This document shows, piece after piece, positions 24,922 to 32,302 of a DNA stretch of 51,952 nucleotides. The stretch comes from a virus: positions 1-51,952 of IMG/VR virus record IMGVR_UViG_3300025645_004784; one strand, given 5' to 3'. A model generated the notes under the pieces. That model ran no database searches. It was not told the DNA's origin and worked only from the letters and a program-made list of their open reading frames with translations. The translations under genes were made by a program, and so were the position numbers. How positions within the stretch are numbered: position 1 is the stretch's first letter; every line of letters begins with the position of its first letter.

Positions 24922-25902
24922 ATGGACGCAAATAAATTTACTAATGCTGTTAATCGAGTAGAGCAGTCGTGTCCTCCTATTTGGATGATGAGACAAGCTG
25001 GTCGTTATCAGCCTTCGTATATGGAAATAAAAGAATCATACAACTTTGAGCAGATGTGTAAACTACCACAGATCGCTTCTAAAGTTGCTATGTTGCCAAT
25101 TAATGATTTTGACTTTGATGCTGCTATATTGTTTAGTGACATTCTTTGGCATGTCGAAGGGCTAGGACTTCCTTTGAAGTTTGATCCAGCCCCTAAGTTT
25201 GAGTTTCATCTTAACGAAGATAATTGGCAAAACCATACTGATGTTGAAAAGGCAATGGATCATCTAGACTTTCAACAAACAGCTATGGCTACTACTCGAG
25301 ATATACTACCAGATCATAAGAGTCTAATTGGATTTGTTGGTGGTCCTTGGAGTGTATTGAATTATGCTCTTGGTGGTAATAAAGTAAGCAATGATTTTAA
25401 GACTACATATCTTACAGAAGTTATTATTCCATTAATGGTTAAAAGTATTAGAGCACAGAAAGTAGCAGGCGCTGATGTCGTAATGATTTTCGATAGTGGT
25501 CTAAGTAATATAAGTAAAGCATATTACGAAAATACATATCTACCAATGCTTGAGCAACTTGCATTGATTGGTAACGTTGGTTATTATTCACGTGATTTAC
25601 CAAAAGGCTCTTTGCCGAAAGTAAAGAAAATGAATTTTGCTGGCATCGGTATTGATTCTACTGAAGATTTAGCTAAAACATTACAGACACATAAGAATGG
25701 TTTTGTTCAAGGTAACTTCAATGAACAGCATATGTTACTAGAAAATAAACTGTATCATTACGAATTAGATAAGTGGCTTGATAGTTTAGATGGAGTTGAT
25801 ACTACTGGTTGGATATGCGGACTCGGTCACGGTATTCATAAGACTACTCCTACTCGTAATATTACATATTTTATTGATACCGTAAGGAATAGATTTGATT
25901 AG
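24922..25902 (+). CDS. hemE: Uroporphyrinogen III decarboxylase
   Basis: 326 residues, slightly shorter than the usual ~345-350. Removes four carboxyl groups from uroporphyrinogen III to give coproporphyrinogen III. The family signature PPIWMMRQAGRYQPSY is at residues 18-33, with substrate Arg 24 and Arg 28. AAILFSDILWHVEGLGLPL holds the catalytic Asp 73. GFVGGPWSVLNYALGG has the substrate Tyr region, and GWICGLGHGIHKTTPTRN gives the C-terminal conserved His. All core residues I can check are kept, so activity is plausible. The start follows GAGGAAGTTAGAA, 12 bases after the wall hydrolase stop. Confidence 0.95.
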   Translation: MDANKFTNAVNRVEQSCPPIWMMRQAGRYQPSYMEIKESYNFEQMCKLPQIASKVAMLPINDFDFDAAILFSDILWHVEGLGLPLKFDPAPKFEFHLNEDNWQNHTDVEKAMDHLDFQQTAMATTRDILPDHKSLIGFVGGPWSVLNYALGGNKVSNDFKTTYLTEVIIPLMVKSIRAQKVAGADVVMIFDSGLSNISKAYYENTYLPMLEQLALIGNVGYYSRDLPKGSLPKVKKMNFAGIGIDSTEDLAKTLQTHKNGFVQGNFNEQHMLLENKLYHYELDKWLDSLDGVDTTGWICGLGHGIHKTTPTRNITYFIDTVRNRFD

Positions 25903-26248
25903 TTATAGCACAAATTGGATGGGTCCTGTTTCTACTCGTTGGTATGAGGAAAGGGACATACCGTTTGTATTGAAGAAAACATCAGGGAAGATATTACCAG
26001 TAGTAGAGTATAAAGACTTTTTAGAAAGCTATTCTTGTGGTCGTATCGACATCTATGGACTAGATGATGATACATACTGGTGCGGCAAATCAGAATATGG
26101 TGTTGCTCCTATGCGTACAGAAGACTGGAATGCCTTTGGTGATTGGTTGGACAATATAGAAGATGAAAGTCTGATTACATATGAAGAACTGATACGTCAA
26201 TTCGAAGAACACTATGGCAACAAGATAAGGTGGATTGATAATGTTTAA
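25895..26248 (+). CDS. Conserved marine phage protein, unknown function
   Basis: 117 residues, TTG start with AAGGA 7 bases upstream, overlapping hemE by 8 bases; ATG 25919 is an alternative. It starts ISYSTNWMGPVSTRWYEER and contains SCGRIDIYG and APMRTEDWNAFGDWLD. I recall relatives standing alone in T4-like marine phages, so it is probably a generic phage gene caught between hemE and hemF, not a tetrapyrrole enzyme. It is too short and unlike HemD. Confidence 0.7.
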   Translation: MISYSTNWMGPVSTRWYEERDIPFVLKKTSGKILPVVEYKDFLESYSCGRIDIYGLDDDTYWCGKSEYGVAPMRTEDWNAFGDWLDNIEDESLITYEELIRQFEEHYGNKIRWIDNV

Positions 26249-27026
26249 TGAATACGCTAAGTGGTTTAAAACCCTCCAAGATGAAATTTGTAGTACTATA
26301 GAAGATATAGATAGCAAAATGGAAAGCCACGAGCCCACGGGAAAAGAAGGCTGGACACAACGGCATATGACTTTGCGTGGTGATGTGTTTGAGAAAGCAA
26401 CTGTAAACTTCTCTAAGATTGAATCTGAATTTGATCCTTCGTTTGCACACGAAATTCCAGGTACTGAAGAGCACAATAGATATCAGGCTACTGGCATCAG
26501 CGTTGTTCTTCATCCTTGGAACCCGCATGCTCCTGCAATGCATTTTAATACACGTTACTTAAAAACAAGCACTAAAGAATGGTTTGGTGGTGGCATGGAT
26601 GTTACTCCTTGTATGCCATTCAATAAAGAATCATACCATAACGAATTGAAAGATATGTGTAATGGATACGATTCAGAGTATTATTCTGATTTTAGTAAAG
26701 CGTGTGATAAGTATTTCTATTTGCCACATCGTAAAGAAACGCGTGGCGTAGGCGGTCTGTTTTTTGAATACCACGATCCAAAGGATATGAGCTTTGATTT
26801 TGTAAAAGATGTTGGTAATACATTTAATGATTTAATACGATCTATTGTTACTCCTACGTTAGAGATGAATTACTCTCAAGCAGATAGAGAAATGTTAGAA
26901 ATTAAACGTGGACGATATGTTGAGTTTAATCTATTATATGATAGAGGAACTCGTTTTGGTTTTAAAACAGGAGGTAACATGGATGCGATTCTAATGAGTC
27001 TTCCACCAACGGTGAGATGGTCATGA
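26241..27026 (+). CDS. hemF: Oxygen-dependent coproporphyrinogen III oxidase
   Basis: 261 residues (E. coli HemF ~299). Converts coproporphyrinogen III to protoporphyrinogen IX using O2. Family blocks in order: NPHAPAMHFNTRYL with the conserved His, WFGGGMDVTPCMPF, FYLPHRKETRGVGGLFFEY, GRYVEFNLLYDRGTRFGF, and the end MDAILMSLPPTVRW. ATG 26241 is 7 bases after AAGGTGG and overlaps the previous gene by 8 bases; the in-frame TTG 26235 is less likely. Use of the aerobic enzyme fits an oxygen-respiring host. Couples to hemC through ATGA. Confidence 0.95.
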   Translation: MFNEYAKWFKTLQDEICSTIEDIDSKMESHEPTGKEGWTQRHMTLRGDVFEKATVNFSKIESEFDPSFAHEIPGTEEHNRYQATGISVVLHPWNPHAPAMHFNTRYLKTSTKEWFGGGMDVTPCMPFNKESYHNELKDMCNGYDSEYYSDFSKACDKYFYLPHRKETRGVGGLFFEYHDPKDMSFDFVKDVGNTFNDLIRSIVTPTLEMNYSQADREMLEIKRGRYVEFNLLYDRGTRFGFKTGGNMDAILMSLPPTVRWS

Positions 27027-27787
27027 TGATTAGAGTAGGAGTTCGAGGTAGTGACTTAGCATTAGCATATGCTAAACGAGCCTGTAATGACTTACGTTCT
27101 TGTAACATAGTATCGTGTGATACTGAAATAGTTGTTATTAAAACATTAGGCGATTTAAACCCCGATGTACCGGTGAGTGAGATTGGTGGTAAAGGTGTAT
27201 TTTGTAGTGCATTAGAATTAGCTTTAGTCAATAATGAAATTGATGTTGCTGTGCATAGTCTAAAAGATATGCCTGGAGATTGGGAACATCCTGATCTAGA
27301 AATTACATCAACACTAAAACGCAATAGCCCATACGATGTAATCATTGGAAAAGTTTTTGACGGTTTTACGTTAGGTACGAGCAGTCCTAGACGCAAAGCT
27401 CAATTAGAAGAATTGTACGCTGGCTACAATGTAAAGATCAAACATATTAGAGGAAACATAGATACTCGTTTAGCGAAGCTTGACGCTGGCGAATATGATG
27501 CTATTGTATTAGCAGAAGCTGGCCTACGCGCTCTTAAAGTTGTTAGATCATATTCTGTGCTACCTATTATTCCAGCAGTTGGTCAAGGTACTATAGCTTT
27601 ACAATGCAGGAAATCAGATCTTGATACTATTGCTATTGTGAAGCTAACTGATCATGATTTAACTCATCGGCAATCTAATTTAGAAAGAGCATTGCTTAAA
27701 GGTGTTATGGGTGATTGTAGTACGTCGATTGCTGCACATGCTGAAGGCGACAATCCAATTAGCATGAGTACAGTTTTCTACAAATAA
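27023..27787 (+). CDS. hemC: Hydroxymethylbilane synthase (porphobilinogen deaminase), C-terminally short
   Basis: 254 residues against ~310 for the family. Polymerises four porphobilinogens to hydroxymethylbilane. Present: IRVGVRGSDLALAYAKRA, EIGGKGVFCSALELAL, VAVHSLKDMPGDW with the catalytic Asp, FTLGTSSPRRKAQLEEL, HIRGNIDTRLAKLDAGEYDA and LAEAGLRAL. The dipyrromethane-binding Cys is Cys 232, in GDCSTS instead of the usual GGC. Only 22 residues follow it (about 70 in E. coli), so domain 3 is cut short. The stop is 3 bases before a promoter. ATG 27023 overlaps the hemF TGA and sits 6 bases from GGTGAG. Confidence 0.92.
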   Translation: MMIRVGVRGSDLALAYAKRACNDLRSCNIVSCDTEIVVIKTLGDLNPDVPVSEIGGKGVFCSALELALVNNEIDVAVHSLKDMPGDWEHPDLEITSTLKRNSPYDVIIGKVFDGFTLGTSSPRRKAQLEELYAGYNVKIKHIRGNIDTRLAKLDAGEYDAIVLAEAGLRALKVVRSYSVLPIIPAVGQGTIALQCRKSDLDTIAIVKLTDHDLTHRQSNLERALLKGVMGDCSTSIAAHAEGDNPISMSTVFYK

Positions 27788-27790
27788 ATG

Positions 27791-27819
27791 TTGACAGCTT
27801 AACAATTGTGTGATATATT
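27791..27819 (+). promoter_or_regulatory. Sigma70 promoter
   Basis: TTGACA, 17-base spacer, TATATT (11/12), 3 bases after the hemC stop. It supports ATG 27857 as the start of the next gene. Confidence 0.8.
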
Positions 27820-27856
27820 AATACTTAATAACGACTTACATAAAGGAAAACATGCT

Positions 27857-28042
27857 ATGAGCAAAGACGAAAACCTTTTCTGGGATTTACTCGACGAAGA
27901 ATCATCAACTTTATATGTAGATAATGACATGTGTTATATTGAAGATGGTGAGACTGAAGAAACTCATTCATTCGATTTTAGTCCTGAGCGTTTGGTATTT
28001 TTATTCGCGGACAAAATGGGAATTACAGCAGAAAGTGTCTAA
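27857..28042 (+). CDS. Small acidic protein, unknown function
   Basis: 61 residues. ATG 27857 follows AAAGGAAAACATGCT. Very rich in Asp/Glu (ENLFWDLLDEE, IEDGETEE). It is the first gene after a strong promoter; small acidic early proteins of phages often bind host proteins, but nothing specific is recognised. TAATG overlap with the next gene. Confidence 0.6.
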   Translation: MSKDENLFWDLLDEESSTLYVDNDMCYIEDGETEETHSFDFSPERLVFLFADKMGITAESV

Positions 28043-28266
28043 TGATAGAAATTACTGAAAAAGAATTCAAGCAATTCGAATTACTAAAAAAGATATTTGT
28101 TCATGTTAGTCCTGAGAAATTTGCAGATGTTTTCTTTATCTGCGGGGAAGGTGGGAGTAAAGACGAAATGGGTTTACCTGAATACATCACGGTTTGCCCA
28201 GCGTACGGCTTAGATGGCCACGCGACATATAAAAAACATAATGATTACTCAGCACCAAGCTGGTAA
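28042..28266 (+). CDS. Small protein, unknown function
   Basis: 74 residues starting MIEITEKEFKQFELLKKIF, with Cys/Gly motif FFICGEGG and the tail GLDGHATYKKHNDYSAPSW. Translationally coupled to the preceding acidic gene. No family recognised. Confidence 0.6.
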   Translation: MIEITEKEFKQFELLKKIFVHVSPEKFADVFFICGEGGSKDEMGLPEYITVCPAYGLDGHATYKKHNDYSAPSW

Positions 28267-28284
28267 CGCAAGGAGAAATATTAA

Positions 28285-28905
28285 GTGACTAAATCTAAGC
28301 AGATAGATATTATGGATATGTTTAAACCACCAGTAAGTCAAAACCATAGGATTATTACAAAACAAGCAGTAAACATTCACGAGTTTTATTTAAGCGGAGA
28401 GATTGAATCATCGGAAGATTATATCGAATGGTTTGATACTATTCGTAGTGCAAATCAAAACGATATTTTAAAATTCTATATTAATTCACCAGGCGGTGAT
28501 CTTTTCACAGCTATCCAATTTATGCGAGTACTAAAAGAGAGTGAAGGTACTATTTCAGTATCAGTAGAAGGTGCTTGTATGAGTGCTGCTACTTTAATCT
28601 TCTTGCAAGGCCATCAGTTTGAAGTATCACCTCACTCGATGTTTATGTTCCACAACTATTCGAGTGGTGTAGTGGGTAAAGGCGGTGAAATGTATGATCG
28701 TCTAGCACACGAAAAAGACTGGTCTGAAAAGCTTCTTCGAGATGTATATTCAGATTTCTTAACTGAAAAAGAAATTACATCTATTCTAAACAGCAAAGAT
28801 ATCTGGATGGACGGTGATGAAGTTGTTAAGCGTCTGAGAAAGAAAGTAAAAGCTATGGAAAAAGCCCAAGCTAAATTAGAAAAAGAAGAAACCGAAGAAG
28901 AATAA
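28285..28905 (+). CDS. ClpP-like serine protease
   Basis: 206 residues, GTG start after AAGGAGAAATATTAA. A ClpP/crotonase fold: FYINSPGGDLFTAIQFMRVL (oxyanion Gly-Gly), VEGACMSAATLIFLQ with the nucleophile Ser, SPHSMFMFHNYSSG with the His, and KDIWMDGDEV giving a candidate Asp. Related genes occur in T4-like marine phages. It may act on phage or host proteins, or in capsid processing, but this late-head location is not seen: it lies among early-promoter genes. The last ~25 residues are a charged Lys/Glu tail. Confidence 0.85.
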   Translation: MTKSKQIDIMDMFKPPVSQNHRIITKQAVNIHEFYLSGEIESSEDYIEWFDTIRSANQNDILKFYINSPGGDLFTAIQFMRVLKESEGTISVSVEGACMSAATLIFLQGHQFEVSPHSMFMFHNYSSGVVGKGGEMYDRLAHEKDWSEKLLRDVYSDFLTEKEITSILNSKDIWMDGDEVVKRLRKKVKAMEKAQAKLEKEETEEE

Positions 28906-28908
28906 AGG

Positions 28909-28937
28909 TTGACACCGTCTTATTTTCGTGATATAAT
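28909..28937 (+). promoter_or_regulatory. Sigma70 promoter, perfect consensus
   Basis: TTGACA, 17-base spacer, TATAAT, starting 3 bases after the ClpP stop (TAAAGGTTGACA, the same junction as at 18012). Confidence 0.85.
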
Positions 28938-28975
28938 GATTATAAATTAATAGAAAACAGAAAGGTAATATATTA

Positions 28976-29386
28976 ATGGATATTAAGCATCCAACATTAT
29001 TCGATAAAGATAGAGTAATTGAAATATACGAAAAGAAAGACGGTGTTCCAATCAAGTACGTATGTACTACTGATCTACGGAGTAGTGATGTTCCTGCAGA
29101 TATTTTCTATAGGGACTCACCTCACCCAGAGTTTGGCAATCGCTATTTTGGCTTATTTCGCCATCCAATTGATCAGCATCTTTTGATCACAAATGCTGAT
29201 ATGGTAGAGGATTTTGAATTTGGGATGATTAAGGATAGTGACAACAACTGGTACTATTCTTCTTCACATCATGATTGTATCTTTATTGAAGATAAAATGA
29301 TTGATGGTGGCCGCCAATATATTCGCTCTACTGGCCTTGATAGTACATTTAAAATTGTTAACGGAGAATTTGTAAATGCAGAATAA
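28976..29386 (+). CDS. Hypothetical protein
   Basis: 136 residues, ATG after AAAGGTAATATATTA. Mixed alpha/beta composition with FGNRYFGLFRHPIDQHLLI and NWYYSSSHHDCIFIE. First of several small coupled genes; overlaps the next by 11 bases. No family recognised. Confidence 0.65.
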   Translation: MDIKHPTLFDKDRVIEIYEKKDGVPIKYVCTTDLRSSDVPADIFYRDSPHPEFGNRYFGLFRHPIDQHLLITNADMVEDFEFGMIKDSDNNWYYSSSHHDCIFIEDKMIDGGRQYIRSTGLDSTFKIVNGEFVNAE

Positions 29387-29711
29387 AGATGAACGATTTG
29401 TAGTAGTTACAACTGTTAGTCAATTCAGACAACGATACGCGATTCCCGTAAGTAAGCTACAAAAGAGTAACTTAGAAATAGATATCACTAATGATACTGC
29501 AAAACAAATAGAGTGGGCTGAAGACTCTGTTTCTATGGAACAAGTAAAAGAATTCTCTCAACACTGGTTAGGTGAATCTATTATAGATTCATTTATTCTT
29601 GATGAAGAGCGTGTTCTAAATCTCTTTGATAAAGATAATGATTACTTGAAAACATGGTCAGTTGAACAAAAAATGGAATACATCCATAAGTGGGAAGAAA
29701 AAAATGTCTGA
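29376..29711 (+). CDS. Hypothetical protein
   Basis: 111 residues. RFVVVTTVSQFRQRYAIPVS at the N-terminus and many acidic and aromatic residues later (QHWLGESIIDSFILDEE, KTWSVEQKMEYIHKWEEK). The start follows ACGGAGAATTTGTAA. Overlaps both neighbours. I recall similar short proteins in cyanophages, without function. Confidence 0.65.
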   Translation: MQNKDERFVVVTTVSQFRQRYAIPVSKLQKSNLEIDITNDTAKQIEWAEDSVSMEQVKEFSQHWLGESIIDSFILDEERVLNLFDKDNDYLKTWSVEQKMEYIHKWEEKNV

Positions 29712-30030
29712 GTATAGTCCACACAAATGGGTCGTTTTAAAATTTAAAGGCGATGACCCGCATTACCGAGTTCTTGGTAGTTGGTCTGGTGGGTATCTTG
29801 ACGGTGATTCTTGGCGAATGAATAGCGGTATTACAAGTGTAAATGAGGATGAGCAAGACTATCATTTCTTTGGTTCTAGTGGTTCGTGCTACATTTGCAA
29901 TAAAGAGTCTTATGGGATGATACTCTATACCTCGGCTGTTTATGAGGATTTCAAAGAAGAGCACGGCGATAATATAGAATTAATGCCACAAGATACAGAT
30001 TGGAAAACAATAGACTGGATTATAAGCTAA
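29704..30030 (+). CDS. Hypothetical protein
   Basis: 108 residues from ATG 29704, which overlaps the previous stop (ATGTCTGA); GGGAAGAAAAA lies upstream. HKWVVLKFKGDDPHYRVLGS, then GGYLDGDSWRMNSGI, and a CYICNKESYGM segment. Looks like a small beta-rich phage protein; unknown function. TAATG overlap with the sugar dehydrogenase. Confidence 0.65.
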   Translation: MSEYSPHKWVVLKFKGDDPHYRVLGSWSGGYLDGDSWRMNSGITSVNEDEQDYHFFGSSGSCYICNKESYGMILYTSAVYEDFKEEHGDNIELMPQDTDWKTIDWIIS

Positions 30031-30776
30031 TGAGAGTAATGATATATGGGTATGGTTTTGTAGGCAAAGCACATGCGCATGTTCTCAAAAGTAAACACAT
30101 TGTTTATATTCGTGATATAGCTAAGGGCTTTGATAATGTGAATCGCCCCGATGCGGCAATCATTGCTGTGTCTACTCCAATAGGCAAAGATGGTAGTTGT
30201 GATATGTCTAATGTTTACGATTGCATTGGGCAGATTGCTTCTTCCACTCCTATACTAATCAAATCTACTATCAGTCTTGAGGGATGGCGAGAAATTAAAA
30301 CTCGGTGGCCTGAAAAAACAATATCATTTTCACCTGAATATTTGCGCGCAGCTCGTGCCCAAGATGATTTCAAAAATCAAGATGAAATACAAATTGGCGG
30401 TGGAGATGAATCTTTCTGGATAAACCTACTCGGAACAGTATTACCTCTTGTAAGATTTGATATTGCAGAAGCTGAAGAGTTAATTTTAGCTAAATACATT
30501 CGTAACAGCTTTTTAGCTCTTAAGGTTGCATTCTTTAATCAAGCATATGACCTTTGTGAAAAAGCCGGTGTAGAACATACAGCAGTATCACACTATGTTA
30601 GTATGGATGATCGTATTGGCGATGGTCATACATATGTAACTGAAGAGCGTGGCTTTGGCGGTCATTGCTTTCCAAAAGATACTTCTGCATTGGTAGCATC
30701 TGCTAAAGTGCTTGGTTACGATTTTAGTATTTTAAAAGAAGCAATTGAATATAATGATAGGATTAGAACAAAATGA
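30030..30776 (+). CDS. UDP-glucose/GDP-mannose dehydrogenase-family protein
   Basis: 248 residues, about 60% of a normal family member. Rossmann start VMIYGYGFVGKAHAHVL, middle SPEYLRAA and AKYIRNSFLALKVAFFNQ with the conserved Lys/Asn, and GFGGHCFPKDTSAL with the catalytic Cys (GGxCxPKD). The NAD domain and the central helical domain are present; the C-terminal UDP-binding domain is missing. Oxidation of a sugar nucleotide to a uronate is the family reaction; whether the short form works is unclear. ATG 30030 is chosen from the TAATG overlap. Next gene is a cytidylyltransferase. Confidence 0.82.
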   Translation: MRVMIYGYGFVGKAHAHVLKSKHIVYIRDIAKGFDNVNRPDAAIIAVSTPIGKDGSCDMSNVYDCIGQIASSTPILIKSTISLEGWREIKTRWPEKTISFSPEYLRAARAQDDFKNQDEIQIGGGDESFWINLLGTVLPLVRFDIAEAEELILAKYIRNSFLALKVAFFNQAYDLCEKAGVEHTAVSHYVSMDDRIGDGHTYVTEERGFGGHCFPKDTSALVASAKVLGYDFSILKEAIEYNDRIRTK

Positions 30777-31195
30777 AATATGGTATAACTTTTAGTACAT
30801 TTGATTTGTTGCATGCTGGTCATGTACAGATGCTTAGAGAAGCTAAAGAACAGTGTGACTATTTAATATGCGGCTTGCAAATGGATCCTTCTGAAGACCG
30901 TCCAGAGAAGAATGCACCAGTTCAAACAGTTGTAGAACGATATACCCAATTAAAAGGTATTCGTTATGTAGACGAAATTATTCCCTATTCTAGTGAAAAA
31001 GATGTTGAAGATATATTGACAATGTATCATATTGATGTTAGAATATTAGGAGAGGAGTATAAAGAAAAGGATTTTACAGGAAAAGATATTTGTAAAAAGC
31101 GTGGTATCTTGCTGTATTTCAATAAACGTGAACATCGCTTTTCATCTTCTGACTTACGTAAACGTGTAGCAGAACATCAAAGAGATAGTATATAA
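30773..31195 (+). CDS. Cytidylyltransferase (glycerol-3-phosphate cytidylyltransferase/TagD-like)
   Basis: 140 residues, standard length. ITFSTFDLLHAGHVQMLREA holds the HxGH nucleotide site, VQTVVERYTQLKGIRYVDE matches TagD, and HRFSSSDLRKRV is the (I/F)SSSxLR motif. It would make a CDP-activated alcohol or sugar from CTP. ATGA overlap with the dehydrogenase suggests joint work on a nucleotide-activated glycan precursor. Confidence 0.85.
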   Translation: MKYGITFSTFDLLHAGHVQMLREAKEQCDYLICGLQMDPSEDRPEKNAPVQTVVERYTQLKGIRYVDEIIPYSSEKDVEDILTMYHIDVRILGEEYKEKDFTGKDICKKRGILLYFNKREHRFSSSDLRKRVAEHQRDSI

Positions 31196-31410
31196 TGAGT
31201 GATCTAAAATTTACAACAGCTGGTGACTATATGAGTGATACCGATAAAGCAATGATTGAGCAGTTAAGGAACTGGTCAAAAGAGAATGCTCGATTAGAAC
31301 AAATTGCAAATCGACTTGAAGCATTGGTTGAAAAATCTGCCCGGCACGAAGTATTGTTAGAAAAGATGGAAAAATATTCTACACAAATGTCGCTCATGGA
31401 ATCAAAATGA
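31195..31410 (+). CDS. Small coiled-coil protein
   Basis: 71 residues. TAATG overlap upstream. From residue ~17 on it is a single amphipathic helix (EQLRNWSKENARLEQIANRL then EALVEKSARHEVLLEKMEKY), so a dimeric coiled coil is likely. Function unknown. Confidence 0.6.
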   Translation: MSDLKFTTAGDYMSDTDKAMIEQLRNWSKENARLEQIANRLEALVEKSARHEVLLEKMEKYSTQMSLMESK

Positions 31411-31601
31411 TGGAATACATGTGGGCACTTTTCGTAATAACCTTTCCCTTAGAAGAGCTACCTGAGTACGCTCATTATACAAGTATTGGTATTTACGAAT
31501 CGCGGGTAGCTTGCGAACAAGATAAAAATTCGTTCGAGAATTTTGAATATTATTTAGATTCGATCGGCGGATATGTTGAGTGTATAAAGGTAGACGGATG
31601 A
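31407..31601 (+). CDS. Small protein, unknown function
   Basis: 64 residues, coupled to both neighbours by ATGA overlaps. The N-terminus is hydrophobic (MEYMWALFVITFPLEELPEY), and two Cys follow. Possibly membrane-associated. No family recognised. Confidence 0.55.
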   Translation: MMEYMWALFVITFPLEELPEYAHYTSIGIYESRVACEQDKNSFENFEYYLDSIGGYVECIKVDG

Positions 31602-32302
31602 CAAAATTCATATTTGATGTAGATGGAACTCTTACACCAAGCCGAGGCCAGATTGATCTGGGATTCAAGGCTTGGTTTAATATCTTCTGTATGAAGAACG
31701 ACGTTTACCTTGTTACTGGTAGTGACAAAGAAAAGACCGTCGAGCAAATTGGCGAAGATACTTATAACCTATGCAAAATTGCATATCAGTGTTCTGGTAA
31801 TGAAGTTTGGGCGGGTGACGTTCAAATAAGTTCAAATAAGTGGATATTGCCAGAAAACGCGCATGAATGGTTATCTGTTAAGCTAACTGAAAGTGATTTT
31901 AACATTCGCACAGGATTGCATTTTGAGCATCGTTCTGGCATGATCAATTTTAGTGTTGTTGGGCGAAATGCTAATAAAGAGCAACGAGCGACCTATGTAA
32001 CATATGAAGGTACTATTAGTGAACGTTACAATATTGCTACAGAGTTTAATATATTATTTCCAAGCTTACAAGCAACTGTAGGCGGCGATACTGGAATTGA
32101 TATTGCTCCTCGCGGATTTGACAAAAGTCAAATACTAAAAGATTTTGAAGAAACCGCTACGATACATTTTTACGGCGATGCAATGTTTGAAGGCGGCAAT
32201 GATAAACCTTTAGCAGACATGTTACGCAAAAGGCAGTTGGGATTTTCTCACCAAGTTAGAGGATGGGAAGATACTTGGGAAAAACTTAAGGAAATTACAT
32301 GA
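31598..32302 (+). CDS. HAD-type phosphomannomutase (eukaryotic PMM-like)
   Basis: 234 residues. FIFDVDGTLTPSRGQID is the HAD motif I (nucleophile Asp and second Asp), YLVTGSDKEKTVEQIG motif II, CSGNEVW, RSGMINFSVVGRNANKEQR (cap-domain substrate block), GGDTGIDIAPRGFDKSQIL and FYGDAMFEGGNDKPLA motif IV. These follow human PMM2 and yeast Sec53 block for block rather than the bacterial ManB/AlgC fold. It interconverts mannose-6-P and mannose-1-P, feeding GDP-mannose. ATG 31598 overlaps the previous TGA. Fits the nearby glycan genes. Confidence 0.88.
   Translation: MTKFIFDVDGTLTPSRGQIDLGFKAWFNIFCMKNDVYLVTGSDKEKTVEQIGEDTYNLCKIAYQCSGNEVWAGDVQISSNKWILPENAHEWLSVKLTESDFNIRTGLHFEHRSGMINFSVVGRNANKEQRATYVTYEGTISERYNIATEFNILFPSLQATVGGDTGIDIAPRGFDKSQILKDFEETATIHFYGDAMFEGGNDKPLADMLRKRQLGFSHQVRGWEDTWEKLKEIT

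Noticed and set aside
25895-26248. Could the small gene between hemE and hemF be HemD?
   Set aside because: Only 117 residues (HemD is ~240), very acidic, and it resembles a stand-alone marine phage family instead.
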